Translations under genes and position numbers: made by a program
Notes under the pieces: model-generated
Seen by the model: the letters and a program-made list of their open reading frames with translations, nothing else
Database searches by the model: none
Told to the model about the DNA's origin: nothing
DNA from: JAJPKE01 sp052143275
GTDB taxonomy: Bacteria > Chloroflexota > Ktedonobacteria > Ktedonobacterales > JADMIN01
Direction of reading: 5' to 3'
DNA length: 6,173 nucleotides
NCBI GenBank assembly: GCA_052143275.1
Contig: JBKQTH010000253.1
Span: 1 to 6,173 of the forward strand
In this document: one piece after another, positions 1 through 4,533 of the stretch
How the letters are laid out: the number at the start of each line of letters is the position of its first letter
Position numbering within the stretch: position 1 is the first letter of the stretch

Positions 1-172
1 CGATGAGCAGCGCGTAGTTCACCACGCCCACGATCGTGAAGGCCACGAGCGACGTCACCACCGCAGGTGAGCTCCGGATGACCGAGGTGAGGCTGCCAAT
101 GATGCCACCCACGACCAGGAGCGTTTGCAAGAATTCCCGCCGGCGTGCACTGAGTTCGGCTTCCCCATTCAT
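1..172 (-). CDS. N-terminal part of a membrane protein (runs off the left edge)
   Basis: Only the first 57 codons are in the window. The product starts MNGEAELSARRREF, a short charged N-terminus, followed by two hydrophobic stretches at about residues 15-32 and 36-57, so it is probably an integral membrane protein with the N-terminus inside. The start at 172 is chosen because GGAGGA lies ten bases upstream. An in-frame ATG at 181 overlaps the transporter stop codon as ATGA, but its Shine-Dalgarno would be only one base away. Either way the gene begins within a few bases of the transporter's end, so it is almost certainly co-transcribed and translationally coupled. It may be a small accessory membrane protein of the efflux locus, but too little is visible to name a family. 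Confidence 0.7.
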   Translation of the reverse strand, partial: MNGEAELSARRREFLQTLLVVGGIIGSLTSVIRSSPAVVTSLVAFTIVGVVNYALLI

Positions 173-177
173 GGCGG

Positions 178-1650
178 TCATCTCCTCCGAACGCTGGGAC
201 CGACAGTAATGAGCAGGAAGACGAGCAGCGCGCCGACCAGCTCGATGCCCGCGCCCCAGGCCAGTGCCACCCTAAAGCCATGGATGATCGCAACGAGCGG
301 TGCGGCTTTAGGCCCATGGGCGGCAAGGTAGGCGGCGGTCGCGCTGACGGCGATACTATTGAGCAGTGCAATGCCAATCGAGCTGCCGATCTGGTTCGAC
401 GTGCTCGACATGGCGGCCGCAGCTCCGGTTTCGGTGTCCGCCACTCCCACCAGCGCCGTGTTAAGCGCAGGCGGCGCGGCGAGGCCGCCACCCAGTCCAA
501 TCACGACCTCGGCAACCAGAATCAGGGGAACGTACGTGGTAGATGGACTCAACTGGGTCAGCAGCAAAAATCCGCCAGCTAAGAGCAGGATTCCGGTCGT
601 GATCAGGTAGCGGGGTGAGAGATGCGCCATGAGCCGAGGAGTCACGATCGCTGAATTGAGGCCGACAGCCACGGCGAGGGGAATAAACGCGATGCCGGCG
701 GCGAGAGCGGTGTTGTGCATGACCGCCTGGAGCTGGTAGGTCAAGATCAAGAATGCACCGCCACTGGCCACGCTACCCATCGCGAGCGCGATGAAGGCGC
801 CGACTCGGTTGTGATCGGTGACGATGCGCAAGGGGAGCAGCGGGGTATGCGCCCGAGTCTGCCAGCCGACGAACGCCGTGAGCAACACCAGCGTCGCCAC
901 CAGAGGAAGGATCACCTGAGAGGAGTCCCAGCCGGTTGTAGCCTCGGAAAGACCATACACGAGCAGGCCCAAGCCGCCACAGGCGAGAATGGCGCCCAGG
1001 ACATCCAGCCGCACCTCCACATGTCCTTTGATGGCGGGGAGCACGCTCAGCGCGACGATCGTGGCGAGCACGCCCACCGGCACATTCACATACAGACACC
1101 AGCGCCAGCTGAGATAGGTAGTGAGGAGTCCACCGACGACAAAGCCTACCGGCACGCCCCCGACGAGGACGGCGCCAAAGACTCCCAGAGCGGTGGCCCG
1201 CTTGCGCGCGTCGGTGTAGGTCGTGACTAAGAGTGCTCGGGTCGAGGAGACGAGGAGGGCGCCGAACGCTCCCTCAACCGCCCGCGCGCCAATCAGCATC
1301 CCGGCGCTCTGGGCCGCCCCGGCGACGGCCGAAGCGAGAGCGAACCCGACCACCCCAATCAGCAAGGCTCGCCTGCGCCCGATGCGGTCTCCCAGCCGTC
1401 CTCCCAAGAGGAGCAGGCCGCCAAAGGCCACCGTGTACGCGGTCAATACCCACTCACGGGTGGAGTCGGACATGCCCAGCGCCTTCTGGGCCGAGGGCAG
1501 GGCAATCACCATCACGGTCGTATCCAGGATCACCATAATGGTCGCCAGAGCGAGCACAAACAACGGCCACCAGCTCTGGGTTGGCACACTGGATATCGCC
1601 GAGGGCTCCTGTTTTGGGGAAGCGTCAATCGTATCGGTCTTCTCAGTCAT
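178..1650 (-). CDS. MFS drug-efflux transporter, DHA2 (EmrB/QacA-like) family
   Basis: A 490-residue inner-membrane protein, the normal length for 14-helix DHA2 proton-drug antiporters. Residues 1-27 are a hydrophilic cytoplasmic tail. The first helix carries the DHA2 signature LDTTVMVIALP (42-52). The loop between helices 2 and 3 has the MFS motif A, GGRLGDRIGRRR (83-94). The helix-5 antiporter motif region is glycine-rich (about 156-174), followed by WRWCLYVNVPVG (182-193), typical of EmrB-like pumps. Hydrophobic segments continue to the end, and the protein closes with a basic tail. It should export small toxic compounds using the proton gradient; the substrate cannot be read from sequence. 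The start at 1650 (MTEKTD) is preferred to an upstream in-frame ATG at 1755, which would translate through the operator palindrome and overlap the regulator. The Shine-Dalgarno is weak (AGAAAG). The gene is divergent from a TetR regulator and is followed directly by a membrane-protein gene. Confidence 0.93.
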   Translation of the reverse strand: MTEKTDTIDASPKQEPSAISSVPTQSWWPLFVLALATIMVILDTTVMVIALPSAQKALGMSDSTREWVLTAYTVAFGGLLLLGGRLGDRIGRRRALLIGVVGFALASAVAGAAQSAGMLIGARAVEGAFGALLVSSTRALLVTTYTDARKRATALGVFGAVLVGGVPVGFVVGGLLTTYLSWRWCLYVNVPVGVLATIVALSVLPAIKGHVEVRLDVLGAILACGGLGLLVYGLSEATTGWDSSQVILPLVATLVLLTAFVGWQTRAHTPLLPLRIVTDHNRVGAFIALAMGSVASGGAFLILTYQLQAVMHNTALAAGIAFIPLAVAVGLNSAIVTPRLMAHLSPRYLITTGILLLAGGFLLLTQLSPSTTYVPLILVAEVVIGLGGGLAAPPALNTALVGVADTETGAAAAMSSTSNQIGSSIGIALLNSIAVSATAAYLAAHGPKAAPLVAIIHGFRVALAWGAGIELVGALLVFLLITVGPSVRRR

Positions 1651-1668
1651 GTGCGTTTTCTTTCTGTC

Positions 1669-1704
1669 ATGCAAATAAGGAACTATATAGTTCCTTATTT
1701 GCAT
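1669..1704. promoter_or_regulatory. 36-bp perfect palindrome, probable TetR-family operator
   Basis: The half-site ATGCAAATAAGGAACTAT is followed immediately by its exact reverse complement, with no mismatch over 36 bases and the axis between 1686 and 1687. It lies 18 bases upstream of the transporter ATG and about 50 upstream of the regulator start. It overlaps promoter-like hexamers on both strands. TetR-family dimers bind palindromes in such divergent gaps, so this is the likely binding site of the adjacent regulator, controlling both the pump and itself. Binding is inferred from symmetry and position. Confidence 0.8.
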
Positions 1705-1725
1705 ATGGTACACTGTCGTTATAAG
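1698..1725 (+). promoter_or_regulatory. Candidate sigma70-type promoter for the TetR gene
   Basis: TTTGCA at 1698-1703 and TATAAG at 1720-1725 are separated by 16 bases and lie 28 bases upstream of the regulator's first ATG. The -35 box falls inside the right arm of the operator palindrome, which would give autorepression. On the other strand TATAGT (1687-1682) could be the -10 of the transporter promoter, but it has no convincing -35. Confidence 0.45.
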
Positions 1726-1756
1726 AAACGCAAGGGTATCTTTCGAGGACATCATG

Positions 1757-2428
1757 ATGGTGACAGAAAATCGCGAGCGGGCACAGACCGGATCGTCGTC
1801 CCGTGAGGGCGGGACGCATGTGCGGGTGCGGCGGCGTGGAACAGACCTGGAGGAGGCGATTCTTGAGGCGGCCTGGGATGAGCTAGTTGCGGTTGGCTAC
1901 GCGCACTTGACCGTCGACGGGGTTGCGGCTCGTGCCCGGACAAGCAAGGCAGTGCTGTATCGCCGCTGGCCCAATCTCCCGGCGCTCGTGCTGGCATCCA
2001 TGCGCCATCATGGACCGATACTGTCTGGTCCTGTGCCCGATACCGGCTCGCTGCGTGGTGATGTGCTTGCGCTGCTCTACCGCATATCGGACCGATTCGC
2101 TGCCCGCGGCCTTAGAGTTGTCTACAGCTTGTTGTCCGAGTACTTTCGCGATGACGAGCTCTTCTCGTACCTACAGACCAACACCTTTCAGGTCGGTTCT
2201 GATGTCATGATGACCATCCTGAAACGTGCTGCCGAGCGGGGCGAGGTACAGCTAGACACGATCCCCCCGCGTGTGGTGACACTTCCCGTCGATCTGTTTC
2301 GCCATGAGTTTTTGGTGACCCGTGCTGTGGCGTCCCAGGAGGCAGTGCTGCAGATCGTTGACGGCATGTTCTTGCCCTTGGTCCAGCTGTACGGACGAGG
2401 AGGCATACACACAGAAGTGGCTCACTGA
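1757..2428 (+). CDS. TetR/AcrR-family transcriptional repressor
   Basis: A regulator of about 223 residues, standard length for the family. After a basic, disordered-looking N-terminus, the DNA-binding domain runs from about residue 29 to 82: a first helix (DLEEAILEAAWDELVAVGYA), then the helix-turn-helix in TVDGVAARARTSKAVLYRRW, with the usual YRRWPN end. The remaining ~140 residues form the ligand-binding and dimerisation part; its style resembles the TetR_C_11-type C-terminal domain, but this is from memory. Two ATGs are adjacent in frame (1754 and 1757). GAGGA at 1745-1749 is four bases from the first and seven from the second, so 1757 is preferred. It is divergent from the efflux pump with a long palindrome between them. 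The likely role is to repress the pump and itself until a toxic ligand binds. Confidence 0.92.
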   Translation: MVTENRERAQTGSSSREGGTHVRVRRRGTDLEEAILEAAWDELVAVGYAHLTVDGVAARARTSKAVLYRRWPNLPALVLASMRHHGPILSGPVPDTGSLRGDVLALLYRISDRFAARGLRVVYSLLSEYFRDDELFSYLQTNTFQVGSDVMMTILKRAAERGEVQLDTIPPRVVTLPVDLFRHEFLVTRAVASQEAVLQIVDGMFLPLVQLYGRGGIHTEVAH

Positions 2429-2580
2429 GAATACGGCAAAATAGGCTACGTCCACTGGATCTGACTCGTCATTGGTGGATTGAGCTCCTATGGGCCTAGT
2501 AGCGCCACGAGTGTTGCCAATCTGCGCGCGCATCGGTTGCTTGTAGACCCCTGTCCGGCTGGCGAGTTCACGAGCTGAAC

Positions 2581-2597
2581 TACCGGCTAAACCGGTA
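2581..2597. repeat. Short inverted repeat, 6-bp arms
   Basis: TACCGG (2581-2586) and CCGGTA (2592-2597) flank the five bases CTAAA. There is no following T-run, so it is not an intrinsic terminator. The ten bases CTAAACCGGT (2587-2596) recur on the opposite strand inside the tRNA fragment at 3315-3324. It could be a fragment of an attachment site or a protein-binding site. Confidence 0.35.
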
Positions 2598-2663
2598 ACG
2601 CGTGGGATCATGCCTGTAGTAGCTGTCCCTGGAGTCCGAGCAGAATCGGGGTGCATGCCTTAC

Positions 2664-2699
2664 CATGCGGTATATAGATGAACATGCAGTATATAGACG
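2664..2699. repeat. Two imperfect 17-bp direct repeats, 19-bp period
   Basis: CATGCGGTATATAGATG (2664-2680) and CATGCAGTATATAGACG (2683-2699) match at 15 of 17 positions and repeat every 19 bases, nearly two helical turns. That spacing puts both copies on the same DNA face, as expected for tandem binding sites or iteron-like repeats. No partner protein is evident. Confidence 0.55.
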
Positions 2700-2815
2700 C
2701 GCAGCAGAGGCGGGAACGCATGCCATTATTTCTGCTGCCGTCAGGATCGCGCCAAGAACCGCGCGGGGTTATGACGCGAATTACCAAAATAGCACCAGCC
2801 CCTGGAGGCATCGCT

Positions 2816-2990
2816 GTGAGTATACTCGAAATGTACTGTTCGGTGGACGAATTCTGGCAGCAGGAACGCGCCAGCGACGACGAGCCACCCAGCTGCACCC
2901 CAGTGAGATCATGACCATTGCCATTCTCTTTCAGCAGTCCCACTATCGCACCTTCAAGGCGTTTTACACCGGCTATGCCCAGGTGCACCT
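2816..2990 (+). pseudogene. IS982-family transposase, N-terminal remnant with frameshift
   Basis: GTG at 2816 is preceded by GGAGG (2804-2808) at seven bases. The first frame reads VSILEMYCSVDEFWQQ, the usual IS982 opening (CSVDDFCQ-like). The reading then has to move to another frame, in the region 2860-2885, to continue RRRATQLHPSEIMTIAIL and QQSHYRTFKAFYTGY, which strongly resembles the conserved SEIMTI...HYRTFKAFY block of IS982 transposases. Family members carry extra residues between the two blocks, so a small deletion together with a frame change is likely. Everything after about residue 60 is lost, including the DDE catalytic residues, so it is inactive. No terminal inverted repeats were found. 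Confidence 0.7.
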
Positions 2991-3247
2991 GCAACAGTAC
3001 AAGAGGCTCATCGAACGGGCATGGTTGCCATACATCCGCCCGCATGATCTCAGGCACACCGCCGCGACACTTCTGCTTCTGGAAGGCGTACAGCCGCTTG
3101 TCATGTCGGAGATGCTTGGTCACGCCTCGGTTGCCTTTATGCTGGCGACGTACGGGCATGTCCAAGCGGAGATGCAAACCAGACCGCGACGCAATGGAGC
3201 ATCTTTTTGGTGGTGTCTTTCAAAATGGTGGTCAAGCAGCCCGATGA
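2991..3247 (+). pseudogene. Tyrosine recombinase (phage/ICE integrase), C-terminal remnant
   Basis: Continuing in frame from the transposase remnant, the sequence becomes a typical integrase C-terminus: KRLIERAWLPYIRPHDLRHT, then TAATLLLLEGVQPLVMSEML, then GHASVAFMLATYGHV. The box II residues are visible: H and R of HDLR (the His codon at 3043), the His of LGH (3121-3123) and the nucleophilic Tyr (TAC at 3151-3153). The N-terminal arm-binding domain, the core-binding domain and the first catalytic Arg are absent. About 85 codons remain of a normal 350-400. After EMQ near 3178 the homology moves to another frame, RDAMEHLFGGVFQ, ending at TGA 3245-3247, so there is also a frameshift near 3175-3185. 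It cannot be a working recombinase, but it marks the end of an integrated element, next to a tRNA fragment. Confidence 0.78.
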
Positions 3248-3283
3248 AGAGGATAGTGTCTCCAATAATGCCCATGAATTCAG

Positions 3284-3327
3284 TGGTAGCCCCGCCGAGA
3301 ATCGAACTCGGATGACCGGTTTAGAAG
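3284..3327 (-). tRNA. 3' half of a tRNA-Arg(UCU) gene, probable att core
   Basis: On the minus strand this reads as the 3' half of a tRNA: anticodon loop CTTCTAA (anticodon UCU), 3' anticodon stem ACCGG, variable TCAT, a perfect T-arm (CCGAG, loop TTCGATT, CTCGG), acceptor strand CGGGGCT, discriminator A and encoded CCA. The 5' half is missing: no AGCCCCG acceptor strand or D-arm lies upstream (above 3328). A tRNA copy cut at the anticodon loop is the classic duplicated core of tyrosine-recombinase integration. The integrase remnant ends 36 bases away. It is not a functional tRNA. Confidence 0.8.
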
Positions 3328-3340
3328 ATCGAAGCGCCTC

Positions 3341-3430
3341 GTCTCGATCAGTCTCTAAGCGTCTCGATGTCCCTTAAAATCAGGGTTCTGTAGCAGAGCC
3401 AGTCTCGATCAATCTCGAGACATCTCGTCG
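3341..3430. repeat. Cluster of GTCTCGAT repeats beside the att core
   Basis: GTCTCGAT occurs at 3341-3348, 3361-3368 and 3402-3409, with related ATCTCGA (3412-3418) and ATCTCGT (3422-3428). The first two are exactly 20 bases apart, and the third starts 41 after the second. GTCTCGA (3402-3408) and TCGAGAC (3415-3421) also form a 7-bp inverted repeat with a six-base loop. Repeated short words beside a core site are typical of integrase arm-type or excisionase sites, but no protein match is possible here. Confidence 0.55.
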
Positions 3431-3432
3431 TT

Positions 3433-3456
3433 CTGCTGTCAAAACTGCTGTCAAAA
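3433..3456. repeat. Perfect tandem repeat, CTGCTGTCAAAA twice
   Basis: The 12-mer CTGCTGTCAAAA is repeated exactly, head to tail, at 3433-3444 and 3445-3456. Adjacent identical direct repeats about 110 bases from the tRNA core are what arm-type binding sites of a tyrosine integrase look like. The lost N-terminal domain of the nearby integrase would have bound such sites. The assignment is inferred from location and form. Confidence 0.6.
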
Positions 3457-3487
3457 TGCCACATCCTCAGCGCTCATATTGCCTCGC

Positions 3488-3982
3488 TCACACCTTGTTG
3501 AGTAGATCAAGGACTTCCTGATAGGTTAACCGAAAATCAGGTCGTGCTAGAATGGCTTGTGCTACATTTACCACCTGGCTCCATATCTGCTCACCCTGGA
3601 GCATCTGTGTCGTGCGGTCTTTCAGACCGTCATAAATCTGACTCACTAGTTCGCTGCCCATATGTTCTCCGATGAGTGCTCTCGCTTGTAGTTCGTCACG
3701 CCCCTTTAGGTTGTACTCGTAATAGTCAAACCCTAAGTACAAATATTCGGCCACTCCTCCTGCCAGCATCGCAATCACCCTATTCTGCCAATCGCCCCCA
3801 TTCGTTATCGCGAGAACGTGACCAAGGTCAGTACGCTGCGCATCTATGACGAAGACGTCTTCTATCTTTACTTCTGCAAAGACAATGCCGAATGATAAAC
3901 AAGCTACTGCATGTCCTGCCTCATGGTAGGCAATGATTCGGTTAATTTCAGAGGTCTGTCGTCTCCATGCTTCCTCTGCCAT
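3488..3982 (-). CDS. Stand-alone M41 (FtsH-peptidase)-like zinc metalloprotease
   Basis: A 164-residue soluble protein. The start at 3982 is well supported: AAAGGAG lies 11 bases upstream. An in-frame GTG at 4048 would add 22 residues but has no properly spaced site. HEAGH at residues 20-24 is the zinc-binding HExxH motif with catalytic Glu21. AGGVAEYLYLG (74-84) corresponds to the AGRAAEE-like segment of FtsH, and GRDELQAR (94-101) to the FtsH ND-L-QATR-like stretch that supplies the third, acidic zinc ligand (Asp96 or Glu97 here). FtsH is a membrane AAA+ protease of over 600 residues. This protein lacks both the membrane anchor and the ATPase, so it cannot unfold substrates alone and may act on a specific or unfolded target or with a partner. 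The gene is divergent from a small damaged gene and sits by an attachment site, which suggests element cargo. The fold assignment is fairly sure; the role is unknown. Confidence 0.8.
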   Translation of the reverse strand: MAEEAWRRQTSEINRIIAYHEAGHAVACLSFGIVFAEVKIEDVFVIDAQRTDLGHVLAITNGGDWQNRVIAMLAGGVAEYLYLGFDYYEYNLKGRDELQARALIGEHMGSELVSQIYDGLKDRTTQMLQGEQIWSQVVNVAQAILARPDFRLTYQEVLDLLNKV

Positions 3983-4016
3983 TGAATTAGACGCTCCTTT
4001 CAACGTAAACTGGCAA

Positions 4017-4045
4017 TTGCAAGCTGGCGTTGTTTTTGATATGAT
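4017..4045 (+). promoter_or_regulatory. Candidate promoter for the small divergent gene
   Basis: TTGCAA (4017-4022) and TATGAT (4040-4045) are separated by 17 bases. Transcription would start near 4051-4052, only a few bases before the ATG at 4055, giving a nearly leaderless mRNA. It lies in the 72-base gap between the two divergent genes. GCAATTGC (4013-4020) is an 8-bp palindrome overlapping the -35. Confidence 0.45.
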
Positions 4046-4054
4046 CACCCTTTT

Positions 4055-4440
4055 ATGGCAATAAATTGGGCGATTGAACAGTTACTTGCAGAAGTGGATA
4101 CCCAGTCAGCAGGTGAACTCCAAGCTGCGCTGAGTCGCAGAGGAAAAGGTGTATTGCTCCCCCAACCTGCCCCGACGCGATTCAACGAGAAGCAGAGATA
4201 AACCCTCTTTTAAAGAGACGTGGGCCCCGTGAGCCGGATAACATATTCGCATACGAACTCCAACAAATTCTACAAACCTGTAGCCTTGGCCTTAGCCATC
4301 TAGACGATCATGCTGGAGTCAATGACATGGTTATTCGCCGGCTTCAGGATTCGTTGACTTCGCATCACAGTAGCTCACGTACACCAAGGCGACTTCCTCG
4401 CAATGTCGTGTCTTGTCACGGTATAATGCCACTGCCTTAA
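4055..4440 (+). pseudogene. Unrecognised small gene, apparently frameshifted
   Basis: From ATG 4055 the frame reads MAINWAIEQLLAEVDTQSAG and continues to a TAA at 4199-4201 (48 residues). The downstream sequence is protein-like in a different frame (CPDAIQREAEINPLLKRRG, then NIFAYELQQILQTCSLGLSH, then VNDMVIRRLQDSL), with no start codon of its own, ending at TAA 4438-4440. Restoring one base in the run of five Cs near 4160 joins the two parts into one protein of about 128 residues rich in amphipathic helix. I do not recognise the family. It may be a broken gene, a sequencing error in a homopolymer or a programmed slip. The last third (after about 4331) overlaps another candidate on the opposite strand and is less convincing. 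The near-leaderless promoter supports the 4055 start. Confidence 0.4.
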
Positions 4441-4504
4441 AGCAATCGACTATCCTTTCGACTTGATCCGGTGCCTTCCTCCCATAAGGAGTTAGCACTA
4501 CCAT
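4331..4504 (-). CDS. Possible small hypothetical protein, 57 residues
   Basis: ATG at 4504 gives a 57-codon frame ending in TAA at 4333-4331. It starts MVVLTPYGRKAPDQVER and includes a likely amphipathic helix (QVERIVDCFKAVALYRD) and a Val/Tyr-rich strand (VALVYVSY), with a balanced composition. There is no clear Shine-Dalgarno, and an in-frame stop lies 24 bases upstream of the ATG. It is antiparallel to the tail of the small plus-strand gene, so at most one of the two is correct across 4331-4440. No family is recognised. Confidence 0.3.
   Translation of the reverse strand: MVVLTPYGRKAPDQVERIVDCFKAVALYRDKTRHCEEVALVYVSYCDAKSTNPEAGE
4422..4427 (+). promoter_or_regulatory. TATAAT -10-like box upstream of the SEC-C gene
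   Basis: A perfect TATAAT lies about 105 bases upstream of the GTG at 4534, in the right direction to drive the large gene. No good -35 hexamer sits 16-18 bases before it and it is not an extended -10, so it may be chance. Confidence 0.25.
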
Positions 4505-4533
4505 CGTTGGCGTAATGCAGTTGAGCTATCTAA

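Larger units (their letters stand above)
2429..2815. other. Intergenic stretch without a recognisable gene
   Basis: About 390 bases between the regulator and the IS982 remnant. No frame on either strand gives a protein I recognise. The minus-strand open frame reaching to 2656 overlaps the end of the regulator and has no family resemblance. The stretch holds an inverted repeat (2581-2597), a pair of 17-bp direct repeats (2664-2699) and, near its end, the ribosome binding site of the transposase remnant. No intrinsic terminator is visible after the regulator. It probably consists of eroded mobile-element flank. Confidence 0.5.

Noticed and set aside
715..1230. 171-residue open frame on the plus strand
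   Set aside because: It is antisense to the MFS gene; its His/Arg/Gln/Asp-rich composition is that of a shadow frame in GC-rich DNA.
1651..1755. Longer transporter start at ATG 1755
   Set aside because: It would translate the whole operator palindrome and overlap the regulator's start; the 35 added residues do not resemble a DHA2 N-terminus.
2608..3177. 189-residue open frame on the minus strand
   Set aside because: It lies opposite clearly recognisable transposase and integrase remnants and has no family resemblance.
3284..3360. Complete tRNA gene
   Set aside because: Only the part from the anticodon loop to CCA is present. The five bases before the loop pair partly with the 3' stem, but no D-arm or matching 5' acceptor strand follows.
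3341..3456. CRISPR array
   Set aside because: The repeats are 8 to 12 bases with irregular or no spacers, far too short for CRISPR repeats.
3328..4048. Group I intron interrupting the tRNA at the anticodon loop
   Set aside because: No 5' exon was found on the same strand within intron distance, and the space is occupied by a protease gene.
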